A DNA stretch of 35,507 nt. Source: Blautia sp. (lineage in GTDB: Bacteria; Bacillota; Clostridia; Lachnospirales; Lachnospiraceae). Numbering within the stretch: the stretch's first letter is position 1; each line of letters starts with the position of its first letter. Under the pieces are notes generated by a model that searched no databases, had not been told where the DNA came from, and saw only the letters and a program-made list of their open reading frames with translations. The position numbers and the translations under genes are program-made. This document shows, piece after piece, positions 1-8,211 of the stretch. The DNA is taken from the NCBI GenBank assembly GCA_022777285.1, contig JALFGN010000066.1, positions 1-35,507 on the forward strand, written 5' to 3'.

Positions 1-41
1 GTACCGAGAAGGATAGATAAAATCCGGATCGGTACTTTTTT
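1..41 (+). terminator. Rho-independent terminator of a gene left of the window
   Basis: GTACCGA (1-7) pairs with TCGGTAC (29-35), with an inner GGAT/ATCC helix (11-14 with 22-25), followed by a T-run at 36-41. The orientation fits a plus-strand gene that ends outside the window. It stands only about 65 bases from the end of the truncated oxidoreductase gene, so no room remains for that gene's missing part. Confidence 0.75.
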
Positions 42-106
42 AATAAAAAATAATAATGTAATGCTTTGGGTAATGGGGGACTTTGTAAAATAGATTTAAG
101 AAATAA

Positions 107-1372
107 TTAGTAATTTGTTTTTGAAGAGAGTGCAATTATGAGGGGGGCGTTTTTTGCAAGAAAGCATTCTTCGGAATTGCTGAATGCCATATCTTTTAAA
201 GCAAAATCAAATGCAGATGCCGGCATTTTTCTTTTGGATACCATGATGTTTCGGGCTTCCTGAATGACTTCTCCAAGATCCAGACCGTGAGGACAGACAG
301 AAGCGCACTGACCGCAAAGGCTGCAGGAATTGATCATCTTGTTGGCATGGCGGGTACCCATGGCAATGGCAAGGTTGTTGTAAATTTCCCGCAGATATTT
401 CTTTGGATAGGATTTATAGTTCTTCATAAATGTACAGGCTTCGATGCAATCCGTGCAGGTGCAGAGAAGACAGCGTTCAGCCTCTTCTATGGCTTCTTCC
501 TTTGTGAGAAGAGAATCCGGATGTATGATTTTAGAAGAAAGGGGAGGTGTCTTTTCTGTTTTTACGTGAAGGTTGGTACAGGAAGAAAACTCATCTTCCC
601 GGCCAGCTTCCAGTGATACTTTCTTCAGAAAACGGTCTATGGAAATGGCAGAACTTTTTCCATCCGCAATGGATTCCGGTACAGATCCGTGTTCGCTTCG
701 AATTGCATCACCGCCTGCAAAGACAGAATCCTTCCAGAAGCGGGTAAGGGGATGAACGGAAATGGGAGTTTCTTTCTTTACCCAGGCAATGAAAATGCTC
801 TGGAATTCTTTTTTGAATGCTTCTATAGAGGTAACCTTATGGCAGGTATGGATTTCAATTTTATATTGAGACAGTTTTTTCAGTTCTTCTTCCAGTATGG
901 AGGCAGGAAGTTTTCTATTATTGAGAAGCCAGCCTCCGGGAAGGGGCGCTTCTTCAAAAACAGCAACGGCATATCCTTTTTTGCCCAGTTCCAATGCTGC
1001 ACTCAGTCCGGTGAGTCCAGCTCCGATTACCGCGATTTTTTCTGCCTTTTTGGGAAGAAACTGTCGTTTGGGACGCAGGGTTCCATAGGTTACCGCTGCC
1101 ATTTCCAGTTGCTGAAGATGAAGGGCACCGCCCAGTGGATGGCGCAGGCAGGCATTCTGACAGGGACCTTCGCATAGACAGGAGGTGATCTTCGGGAAAA
1201 CAGAAGATTTTTCAAAAAGTTCCCGGGCAGTGTTAAAATCGGCTGCGGCAATTGTGCTGCAGATTCCCCGGCAATCTACATGAAGGGGACAGGCTGCCAT
1301 AGCAGCCGGTGGTTGTTCTTTTATACATTTTGCCTCCAGTTCATGAAGGGTTTGCTGACTAAGATCAAGCAT
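107..1372 (-). pseudogene. Truncated Fe-S/FAD oxidoreductase (GltD/YgfK-like)
   Basis: Reads as 421 residues. The N-terminus has the cysteine-rich LCEGPCQNACLR stretch (about 66-77) of the glutamate-synthase small-subunit type Fe-S domain. A Rossmann FAD motif GAGLTGLSAALELG follows (about 117-130), then VFAGGDA and a SVPESIADGKSSAISID segment typical of GltD-like enzymes. Two [4Fe-4S] motifs follow (CLLCTCTDCIEAC and CSLCGQCASVCP). I see no second, NAD(P)-binding Rossmann motif. From memory of the family, the segment ending in AFSNSEECFLAKNAP is followed by HdrB-like cysteine-rich CCG domains; here a short unrelated tail (LIIALSSKTNY) and a stop follow, and an alien terminator begins 65 bases on. 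It probably accepted electrons from the adjacent molybdenum hydroxylase. The start is firm: AAGGAGG lies a few bases upstream. Truncation is inferred, not proven. Confidence 0.6.
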
Positions 1373-1400
1373 AGGGGCCTCCTTCCTTTTGTTTGATTTT

Positions 1401-1431
1401 AAGAAAAGAGGGCGCCTTCTGAGGCGCCCTC
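1401..1431 (-). terminator. Terminator after the molybdenum hydroxylase gene
   Basis: A perfect 9-bp stem GAGGGCGCC/GGCGCCCTC (1408-1416 with 1423-1431) is followed on the minus strand by TTTTCTT. It sits between the two minus-strand genes, so it would reduce or stop read-through from the hydroxylase gene into the Fe-S/FAD oxidoreductase gene. Confidence 0.75.
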
Positions 1432-1450
1432 CCGTCAGTGGCTGACAGAT

Positions 1451-3909
1451 TTATTTTTTCATTGCGTCCAAAGCGGCTTTTACTTTTTCCGGAACAGCCG
1501 GAATTTCAAAGATACGTGCACCAGTAGCATGAAAGATCGCACTGAGAATTGCAGGATGACCTGCAGTCAGAGGACCTTCACCGCAGCCGGAAGCACCGAA
1601 TGGACCGGTTGGTCTTGGAGTCTGTGTATAAATGATATTAAAGTCATCCGGTACATCTTCAGGATAAGGAATACCGCAGCCCTTGATGGTGGTGTGTTTC
1701 TTGTAATCTTCGAAGTCTTCGCTTAATGCGAGTCCGATACCCTTTGTACAGCCGCCGTATACCTGACCGTCAACAACAATCTTGTTGATAATGGTACCAA
1801 AGTCACATACAGTGGTGAGACGGATTACACGAACCGCACCCGTTTCAATATTTACTTCAACTTCCGGGATGAACAGCTGGTACATATAGTTGCTGAACGG
1901 CGCACCCTGGGCAGTTTCCAGATCACAGTCTGTGCAGGCTGCTACAACCCATGTTCCTTCATAGAATGTAGGAATATTTTCTGCAACCATCTCATCATAG
2001 GTACGGAAGGTACCATCCGGTTTACGCATTGCATTCAGAAGCATTTCAGCCGCAACGCGTGTGGCATTTCCTGTGACTACATTGGAGCGGCTGCCGCCTG
2101 CAGGTCCGGATGCCGGTGTATAAGCAGTATCATTCATATAAAGATGGATCATATCCGGTGTAAAGCCTGCTTCCCGAAGCACTTCATGAGCCATGGTGAC
2201 AGTACCGATATCAGCGCCTTGTCTATGATCCTCCCAGGCATGAAATACGGTACAGGTACCGTCAGGATTGAGCTGAATATTTGCGAAGGAACTGTCTTTG
2301 CCGTCAAGTCCACAGCCATATACACCACTTGCAAAGCCAACACCATATTTCAGTTTATCCGTATTCATCTTTGCCAGACGTTCTTTTGCTTCATAGTAAA
2401 CAGGGCGGGCTTTTTCATACATTTCTTCCAGACAGAATACTTCCGGTTCCTGACCGGTCGGTGTGGTACATCCCGTACCTGCTCTGTAAATATTCTTATA
2501 ACGCAGTTCAAATGGATCAATTCCCATCTTTTCTGCCAGTACGTCAATACATACTTCAGATCCCATAAAGGACTGAGGAGAACCGTATCCACGGAAAGCA
2601 GAACCCCATGCATGATTGGTACATACAGTCTGGCTCTTGTTTCGGATATTGCGGATATCATAACCGGCACCGGTGAACTGAGAGAGACGTAAGGTCAGCA
2701 GATCTCCGAATTCGGAGTAAGGACCATGATCGACATAATTATCTCCTTCCAGTGCAAGGAATTTACCGTCTTTATCAGCAGCCATTTTGACATGCATGAA
2801 TGCAGGAGAACGTTTGCCTGTATAAGTGATGTTCTGATACATATCATAAACAAGGGAACAGGGACGTCCATCCAGTGCCAGGCATGCAACGCCCAGTTAA
2901 TACAATTTGTTTCATAATAAATATTCGGTGTACCCGGATGAATTTCAATCGCGTCATCCGCAATGGCTTCCATGGCACTCATATATGCAGGCAGAGATTC
3001 CAGATCCAGTTTTACTGTTTTGGCAGCAGCCCTTGCATGTTCTTCTGTATCAGCAGCTACAATGGCTACTGCATCACCGATCTGGAAGATTTTTTCGTCG
3101 CAGAGAATCGGGCGGTCCCATCCATCTCCTTTATTGTTTGCAAAGGTGATAAGTCCGCTGATGCGGTTCTTCCCTTTTACATCCTTTGCAGTGATTATTT
3201 TATAAACACCAGGCGTTTTTTCAGCTTCACTGTAGTCAATGCCTTTTAAGTTCGCATGAGGAATATCTGCCTGTACCAGAGCCAGACGGGCCGTGTTGGA
3301 TGGCATCTGAAGAGCCATATCTGCACCATAATCCCAGGTTCCGGTAACTTTTTTCAGTGCAGATGGACGGATGAAGCTGGTTCCCAGAATCTTATTGCCT
3401 ACAGGCTTGAAGATCAGGTCTTCTTTTTTCATTTCTCCGCGCAGGACTTTTGCGGCATCCATAACTGCATCAATCAAAGGTTTATAACCGGTACAACGAC
3501 ATACATTCCGGTGTACCTGGAACCAATGACGTACCTCCTCTCTGGTAGGAGAAGGATTTTCGTCCAGAAGAACCTTGGCGGAAAGAATAAAGCCAGGAGA
3601 ACAGAAGCCACATTGTGCGCATCCATGTCCCATCCATGCAACCTGCAGAGGATGGAGATTATCCGGAGTGCCGAGTCCCTCGATTGTGGTGATTTCGGCG
3701 TTTTCTTCTGCTTTTTTCATTTTTACAATACAGGAACGGACTGCCTTTCCGTTCAGGATAACGGTACAGGTACCGCACTGGCCCTGGCCGCAGCCTACCT
3801 TACATCCTGTAAGCAACATTTGTTCACGCAGTACTTTTGCGAGAGAATCCTCTTCATTCACGATTAAAGTACGTGGCAGACCATTGATGTTAAGAACGCG
3901 TTTTACCAT
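1451..3909 (-). pseudogene. Mop-type aldehyde oxidoreductase (molybdenum hydroxylase), broken by deletion and frameshift
   Basis: A single-chain molybdenum hydroxylase of the D. gigas Mop type: a plant-type [2Fe-2S] domain (CKVGCGQGQCGTC, later CIVKM), a second [2Fe-2S] domain (CAQCGFCSPGF, CRCTGYKPL), then molybdopterin-cytosine-dinucleotide domains. Minus-strand translation from 3909 is collinear with Mop through about residue 345 (TPNIYYETNC). It then runs out of register for about 60 residues to a stop at 2695. The correct C-terminal part resumes in another frame as LGVACLALDGRPCSLVYDM followed by YTGKRSP and continues to 1451. In that frame a TAA lies directly before LGVACL, near 2896-2905. 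Compared with Mop about 90 residues are missing, including the segment around GGTFGYK that contacts the cofactor. The late motif FGASGCGEGPLTA still carries the catalytic Glu. The fused Fe-S domain argues against a multi-subunit xanthine dehydrogenase. Start: AAGGAGG seven bases before the ATG. Almost certainly inactive. Confidence 0.88.
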
Positions 3910-4006
3910 TTGTATACCTCCTTGAGAAAATAAAATATAGTTCAGGTCGTACTGGTAGCAGGTTGTTCTGTCACGTAAGTAGCAGTTCAGATGTAGTGCA
4001 TATATC

Positions 4007-4035
4007 TTTCTTTTTTCTGCTGTTTCTATTATAAT
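4007..4035 (+). promoter_or_regulatory. Possible promoter of the small gene at 4073
   Basis: TATAAT at 4030-4035 is preceded after 17 bases by a weak -35 (TTTCTT, 4007-4012). It lies in the 163-bp divergent intergenic region. The AT-rich core also contains TATAAT on the opposite strand, so it could serve the minus-strand hydroxylase gene as well. Confidence 0.35.
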
Positions 4036-4072
4036 ATAAGAGTACGAACAGAAATCAGGAAAGGAGATATGT

Positions 4073-4448
4073 ATGAAAAATCCCTATGAAGAGATTGAAC
4101 GAAACATAGCCCGTACCATCGATTATCTTACAGGAATTACACAGTATGATTCTGCAGGCTCTGGATGCCTGTATGGAACAAAAGTATCCTTTAATGGATA
4201 CGGATCATATTACCAGTTCGGAAGTGCTGCTTCATGTAAAAGACCGGGATACAGGGCGTGTTTACAGCCGAAAACTTCCGCTTGATTATAAGGAAAACAA
4301 TAATGGACTCACATTAGACGGAGAAACTGCGGATGGCAAAGCTTCCAGTATTGTCTTCTATTCTGAAACAGCAATAGAAAAATTTGCTGATATAACAGGA
4401 AGGGGCGAAAAACACAACCACTCTTGCGGGGAATATGGAACCCCCTGA
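4073..4448 (+). pseudogene. Small unknown protein, apparently frameshifted
   Basis: A strong ribosome site (AAAGGAG six bases upstream) starts MKNPYEEIERNIARTIDYL at 4073, but that frame soon becomes low-quality and stops at 4285. A second frame opens at 4146 and gives a well-formed 100-residue stretch to 4448, with TSSEVLLHVKDRDTGRVYSRKLPLDY, IVFYSETAIEKFADITG and a C-terminal HNHSCG. That second start has no good ribosome site. The simplest reading is one gene of about 125 residues with a one-base indel around 4135-4150. I do not recognise the family. A sequencing error is the main alternative. Confidence 0.5.
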
Positions 4449-4471
4449 TTATGCATTACATCTTTATAAAA

Positions 4472-4502
4472 TAGTGAAATATAAAAAATGACAATTTCAC
4501 TA
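4472..4502. repeat. Short inverted repeat in the mtnN upstream region
   Basis: TAGTGAAAT (4472-4480) and ATTTCACTA (4494-4502) form a perfect 9-bp stem with a 13-base AT-rich loop. It could be a weak terminator for the small gene at 4073 or an operator for mtnN. Nothing else is evident between 4449 and 4593. Confidence 0.4.
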
Positions 4503-4593
4503 AAAAAATATTAAAAAACACGTATATTATATTACTGTTGTATAAAAGAATATGTGTGAAGTCAATGAATTTATGGAAAAGAAAGGATAAAAA

Positions 4594-5292
4594 ATGAAAC
4601 GTACAGGAATTATCGGTGCCATGGAAGAAGAAGTGGCAATCTTAAAAGAAAAAATGGAACATGTAACGGTAACACGAAAAGCAGATATGGAATTCTACCA
4701 GGGAACTTTAAATGGCTGTGAAGCAGTCGTCGTTCGGTCCGGAATCGGAAAAGTCAATGCAGGGATCTGTGTACAGATTCTGGCTGATGTGTTTCAGGTA
4801 GACACGATAATCAATACGGGTGTGGCAGGCTCTCTGAAAACAGAAATCAATATTGGAGACATTGTCCTTTCCACAGATACCATGTATCATGATATGGATG
4901 CCAGAGAATTTGGTTATCCCATCGGTCAGGTTCCCCGGATGGATACGCTTACTTTCCCGGCGGATCCGGAAATTCGCAAGAAAGCAGCCAGAATCTGCAA
5001 AGAAGTGAATCCGGAGATACAGGTGTTTGAGGGACGCATTGTAAGCGGAGATCAGTTTGTGGCAGACAAAGAACAGAAAAACAGAATCATAGAGAATACA
5101 CAAGGCTGGTGTACAGAAATGGAAGGAACTGCCATAGGACAGGCTGCATACCTGAATAAAATTCCCTATCTGGTAATCCGGGCAATTTCCGATAAAGCAG
5201 ATGACAGTGCACATGTGGACTACCCTACATTTGAAAAACAGGCCATCATACATTCTGTAAATCTGGTAGAGGCACTGCTGCCATTACTCTAA
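4594..5292 (+). CDS. mtnN: 5'-methylthioadenosine/S-adenosylhomocysteine nucleosidase
   Basis: Cytosolic nucleosidase that cleaves adenine from MTA, S-adenosylhomocysteine and 5'-deoxyadenosine. It recycles SAM by-products and feeds S-ribosylhomocysteine to the activated methyl cycle. The 232 residues match the usual family length. The N-terminus GIIGAMEEEVAIL is diagnostic. The catalytic set is present: Glu in AMEEE, Glu177 in TEMEGTAIGQ, and Asp200 in AISDKADD (E12, E174 and D197 in E. coli numbering). The ATG follows AAGGA. The gene is monocistronic: it ends in its own strong terminator and its neighbours are unrelated. Confidence 0.97.
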   Translation: MKRTGIIGAMEEEVAILKEKMEHVTVTRKADMEFYQGTLNGCEAVVVRSGIGKVNAGICVQILADVFQVDTIINTGVAGSLKTEINIGDIVLSTDTMYHDMDAREFGYPIGQVPRMDTLTFPADPEIRKKAARICKEVNPEIQVFEGRIVSGDQFVADKEQKNRIIENTQGWCTEMEGTAIGQAAYLNKIPYLVIRAISDKADDSAHVDYPTFEKQAIIHSVNLVEALLPLL

Positions 5293-5312
5293 GACGTGGT
5301 TTATTTATGGTG

Positions 5313-5360
5313 TTGTCCAGGCGTCCATCCGGTGCATGGACGCCTGGACAATAACTTTTT
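5313..5360 (+). terminator. Strong terminator after mtnN
   Basis: A perfect 16-bp stem, TTGTCCAGGCGTCCAT (5313-5328) with ATGGACGCCTGGACAA (5336-5351), has a 7-base loop and is followed by TTTTT at 5356-5360. It is unusually long and GC-rich for this AT-rich stretch. Confidence 0.85.
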
Positions 5361-5475
5361 GGCTGTATTTGTCGTACGATTTTTGTTTTCAAATATTCCT
5401 CTCTGCTATATAATGATGCCATAGGCAGTATGAAACGTTCATACTCTAAATATGGAAAAGCTGGGAGGGTTGTCA

Positions 5476-6288
5476 GTGCGATTATTTTATTATGGCACAT
5501 GGCTGACGGGGCTGTTGAGTCTTGTCAGTATTTTGGCAGTTTACGGAAGTAACAGAAGTATACTGAGGGATCTGAAACGGATTCCTGTGGTGAAGAACAA
5601 GTGGCTGCAGAATTATCTGCAGGAGTATCAGGAACATTTAAAAAACAGCACAGTGATACACAATCCGGCCGTATATATGACCCGGAGAATGAGAGGACGA
5701 AAGATTGGAAGGATACCTGTTCGAAAGATGAAGGTTTTTTCCTGGATGACTTTTGTCCTTTCTTTTTTGTGCATGGGAGCAGGAGTATGGAAGATACAAA
5801 GGACAGGCATGGAAATGATCCGGATTGTGCCGAGCCGGCGGGAAGTGCCGGCACTGGCATTTCTGGCTGTTACGGGGATCGGGCTTGGGATTGTCAATTT
5901 GTTGTTTCGCGTTTTGTTGTCTACGGGGTATCAGGAGGAGATGATAGAGACCAATATTCTGGATTATATGGAGAATCGGAACCGGGAAGTTTTGAAAACA
6001 AATGTCAAGCAGAATGTGCGGGAGTTTTCCGCCCGGCAGCAGGCAGCCAGAAAAATGAGTCGTCGTGCAAAAAACCGGGCAAAGGTGAAGGAGCAGAAAA
6101 TTCAGGAGCCATCGGTTTCCTGGCAGAAAGAAGAAAGAGCCGGAAACAACGGAAATCAGGAGCAGCAGGTTAAAGCAGTAGAGGCGCGAATACGGGAAAC
6201 TGCCGCTACGGACGATCGATATCGCCATTTTCTGGATGAAGAGGAGGAAAAGATTGTAAAGGATGTGATTCAGGAATTTTTAAAGTGA
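5476..6288 (+). CDS. Unknown membrane protein with basic C-terminal tail
   Basis: Family not recognised; about 270 residues. Three hydrophobic segments are visible: TWLTGLLSLVSILAVYG near the N-terminus, MTFVLSFLCMGAGVW in the first half, and LAFLAVTGIGLGIVNLLF near the middle. A long charged, probably coiled cytosolic tail follows, rich in Lys, Arg, Glu and Gln, ending in FLDEEEEKIVKDVIQEFLK. I prefer the GTG at 5476 because GGGAGGG stands six bases before it; the in-frame ATG at 5452 has no ribosome site. The gene is a single-gene unit with a terminator behind it. The layout (membrane anchor plus coiled charged tail) suggests a structural or scaffold role, but that is speculation. Confidence 0.75.
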   Translation: MRLFYYGTWLTGLLSLVSILAVYGSNRSILRDLKRIPVVKNKWLQNYLQEYQEHLKNSTVIHNPAVYMTRRMRGRKIGRIPVRKMKVFSWMTFVLSFLCMGAGVWKIQRTGMEMIRIVPSRREVPALAFLAVTGIGLGIVNLLFRVLLSTGYQEEMIETNILDYMENRNREVLKTNVKQNVREFSARQQAARKMSRRAKNRAKVKEQKIQEPSVSWQKEERAGNNGNQEQQVKAVEARIRETAATDDRYRHFLDEEEEKIVKDVIQEFLK

Positions 6289-6305
6289 AAATCAAAGAAA
6301 GGAGG

Positions 6306-6343
6306 AGCCGGATTGCGGCGTGTTCGCAGTCCGGCTTTTCCTG
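6306..6343. terminator. Terminator between convergent genes
   Basis: AGCCGGATTGCG (6306-6317) pairs with CGCAGTCCGGCT (6325-6336) with one G-T pair, then TTTCCTGTTTT. It serves the plus-strand membrane-protein gene and may also stop the convergent minus-strand gene that ends at 6346. Confidence 0.75.
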
Positions 6344-6345
6344 TT

Positions 6346-6612
6346 TTAATCTTCCTCAATGATTTGAATTTCCAGATAGTCAAAATCAAGAATTTCGATA
6401 AAATTGTCTTGTGTGAATCGTGTTCGTGCATGTTTCTGGAAATCTTTTATGTTGGAATCCAGCCATATGGGTTTTTCCAGATCAAATTCATGGCAGATAT
6501 TTTCCAGACTTCCAAACACTTTTTTGGTACGGGTTCGTTCTGTTGCATCACAGATTACGGTACTTTTTAGAATGTGCGTATCCTTGAAAATGGTTCCCAT
6601 TAATCGAAACAT
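6346..6612 (-). CDS. Unknown 88-residue protein
   Basis: I do not recognise this family. The product (MFRLMGTIFKDTHILKST...) is a small, charged, probably soluble protein with no membrane segment and an acidic C-terminus (DFDYLEIQIIEED). Support for it being real: AAAGGA upstream of the ATG, a good minus-strand promoter at 6653-6681, a terminator beyond its stop, and no competing gene. An ATG at codon 5 is a possible alternative start. The motif VICDATERTRTKKVFGSLENICHEFDLEKPIW reads as ordered, not as random translation. Confidence 0.7.
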   Translation of the reverse strand: MFRLMGTIFKDTHILKSTVICDATERTRTKKVFGSLENICHEFDLEKPIWLDSNIKDFQKHARTRFTQDNFIEILDFDYLEIQIIEED

Positions 6613-6652
6613 AGATGACAGATCCTTTCTCTATTGATGGTTTCACTTTTAC

Positions 6653-6681
6653 AGTATAAAAGACAAATGTGGTGCTGTAAA
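6653..6681 (-). promoter_or_regulatory. Sigma-A promoter of the 88-residue gene
   Basis: On the minus strand TTTACA (6676-6681) is followed after 17 bases by TATACT (6653-6658). It points at the gene starting at 6612. Confidence 0.65.
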
Positions 6682-6854
6682 GCTAAATAAAAGATTACTT
6701 TTCTCTGATAATATGTAAAAGTTGTGCAAAGTGTATATTCGAATATGCAAAATTCGGTAATTTGACATAGGTCATTCTTTCCTTGGCAAGGGTAACTAAG
6801 ACTGAGGACAAACTTTGTTTAATTGAACTATGGAAAAATATGTGGATCTGGTGT

Positions 6855-6860
6855 TATACT
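6855..6860 (+). promoter_or_regulatory. Possible extended -10 for msmX
   Basis: TGTTATACT fits an extended -10 (TGnTATAAT-like) and lies about 57 bases before the msmX ATG. No convincing -35 is seen. The rest of the 304-base gap 6613-6916 shows only the opposing promoter and AT-rich sequence. Confidence 0.4.
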
Positions 6861-6916
6861 TGTAACAGTTAAAAAACGAGACACACTCTATGGTGACGAT
6901 TAGGAGGAAAAGAAAA

Positions 6917-8029
6917 ATGGCAAGTTTATCATTACAGCATATTAACAAAACATATCCAAATGGATTTGAAGCAGTAAAAGACTTTAATCTTGAAATTGCA
7001 GATAAAGAATTTATCATCTTCGTAGGACCTTCAGGTTGTGGCAAATCTACAACACTTCGTATGATCGCAGGTCTGGAAGAAATTTCAGGCGGTACATTAA
7101 AAATCGGTGACAAAGTAGTTAACGATGTAGAACCAAAAGACAGAGATATCGCGATGGTATTCCAGAACTACGCTCTGTATCCTCATATGACAGTATATGA
7201 TAACATGGCTTTTGGTCTGAAATTAAGAAAAGTTCCGAAAGATCAGATTGATAAAATGGTAAAAGAAGCAGCTAAGATCCTTGACCTGGAAAAACTGTTA
7301 GACCGTAAACCGAAAGCTCTTTCCGGTGGTCAGAGACAGCGTGTTGCTATGGGACGTGCAATTGTGCGTGAACCAAAAGTATTCCTTATGGACGAACCTC
7401 TGTCAAACCTGGATGCAAAACTTCGTGTTCAGATGCGTACTGAGATTTCCAAACTGCATGAAAGATTAGGCGCTACAATCATCTACGTTACACATGACCA
7501 GACAGAAGCTATGACACTGGGTACAAGAATCGTTGTTATGAAAGATGGTATCGTACAGCAGGTTGATACACCTCAGACACTGTACAATGCACCTGCAAAC
7601 CTGTTCGTAGCTGGATTCATCGGATCTCCTCAGATGAACTTCCTGGATGCTGTTTGCCGCGTAAAAGGTGATGATGTTGTACTGGAAATCGGCAAAACAA
7701 CTCTGAAAGTTCCGGCTTCTAAGAAAAAAGCATTAATCGATGGCGGTTACAACGGAAAAACAGTTGTTATGGGTATCCGTCCAGAACACGTATATGATGA
7801 TGAAGCTCATATTGCAGCAGCTCCAAACAGCGTAATCGAAGGTAAAATCACTGTTTACGAATTACTTGGTGCTGAAGTTTACTTATACTTCGATACAGAA
7901 GGATTCTCAATGACAGCAAGAGTTAATCCTCGTACAACTGCAAGAACAGGTGATGTTGTTAAATTCGCTCTGGATATGGAAAGAATCCACGTATTTGATA
8001 AAGAAACAGAACAGACTATTACCAACTAA
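6917..8029 (+). CDS. msmX: Sugar ABC importer ATPase, MsmX/UgpC type
   Basis: ATP-hydrolysing subunit of carbohydrate importers of the CUT1 class, working in pairs on the inner face of the membrane. The 370 residues contain Walker A GPSGCGKST (37-45), Q-loop MVFQNYALYPHMTVYDN, signature LSGGQRQRVAMGRA, Walker B VFLMDEPLSNLDAKLR, and H-loop VTHDQTEAM. The C-terminal OB/TOBE regulatory domain includes the MGIRPEHV element. The ATG at 6917 follows TAGGAGGAAAAG; an earlier in-frame start at 6890 has no ribosome site. No permease or binding protein is adjacent, as in B. subtilis where one MsmX energises several sugar importers, so a shared role is likely. Its codons look biased towards a highly expressed set compared with its neighbours. 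A single-gene unit with its own terminator. Confidence 0.95.
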   Translation: MASLSLQHINKTYPNGFEAVKDFNLEIADKEFIIFVGPSGCGKSTTLRMIAGLEEISGGTLKIGDKVVNDVEPKDRDIAMVFQNYALYPHMTVYDNMAFGLKLRKVPKDQIDKMVKEAAKILDLEKLLDRKPKALSGGQRQRVAMGRAIVREPKVFLMDEPLSNLDAKLRVQMRTEISKLHERLGATIIYVTHDQTEAMTLGTRIVVMKDGIVQQVDTPQTLYNAPANLFVAGFIGSPQMNFLDAVCRVKGDDVVLEIGKTTLKVPASKKKALIDGGYNGKTVVMGIRPEHVYDDEAHIAAAPNSVIEGKITVYELLGAEVYLYFDTEGFSMTARVNPRTTARTGDVVKFALDMERIHVFDKETEQTITN

Positions 8030-8052
8030 TTGTTATTTAAAAATAAAAGCAG

Positions 8053-8087
8053 AAGCTGCCGCGGAAAGATCCGTGGTAGCTTTTTTT
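8053..8087 (+). terminator. Terminator after msmX
   Basis: AAGCTGCCGCGG (8053-8064) pairs with CCGTGGTAGCTT (8071-8082) with two G-T pairs and a six-base loop. T-run at 8081-8087. Confidence 0.85.
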
Positions 8088-8141
8088 ATATAGAAATCAT
8101 ACGATTTGTAAAAAATTCATAGGAATGTCTGCTATAATTTG

Positions 8142-8170
8142 TTGAAAATTTTGTGGAAATAAGCTATAGT
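8142..8170 (+). promoter_or_regulatory. Sigma-A promoter of the CdaR-type regulator
   Basis: TTGAAA (8142-8147), 17-base spacer, TATAGT (8165-8170), 41 bases before the start codon. Confidence 0.65.
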
Positions 8171-8211
8171 TAAAGGTAGAATAGTGGTTATTATCCAGAG
8201 GAGGCCAGATC

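Noticed and set aside
1451-3909. Xanthine dehydrogenase instead of Mop
   Set aside because: The [2Fe-2S] domains are fused to the molybdenum domains and no FAD subunit lies beside them; residue patterns follow D. gigas aldehyde oxidoreductase.
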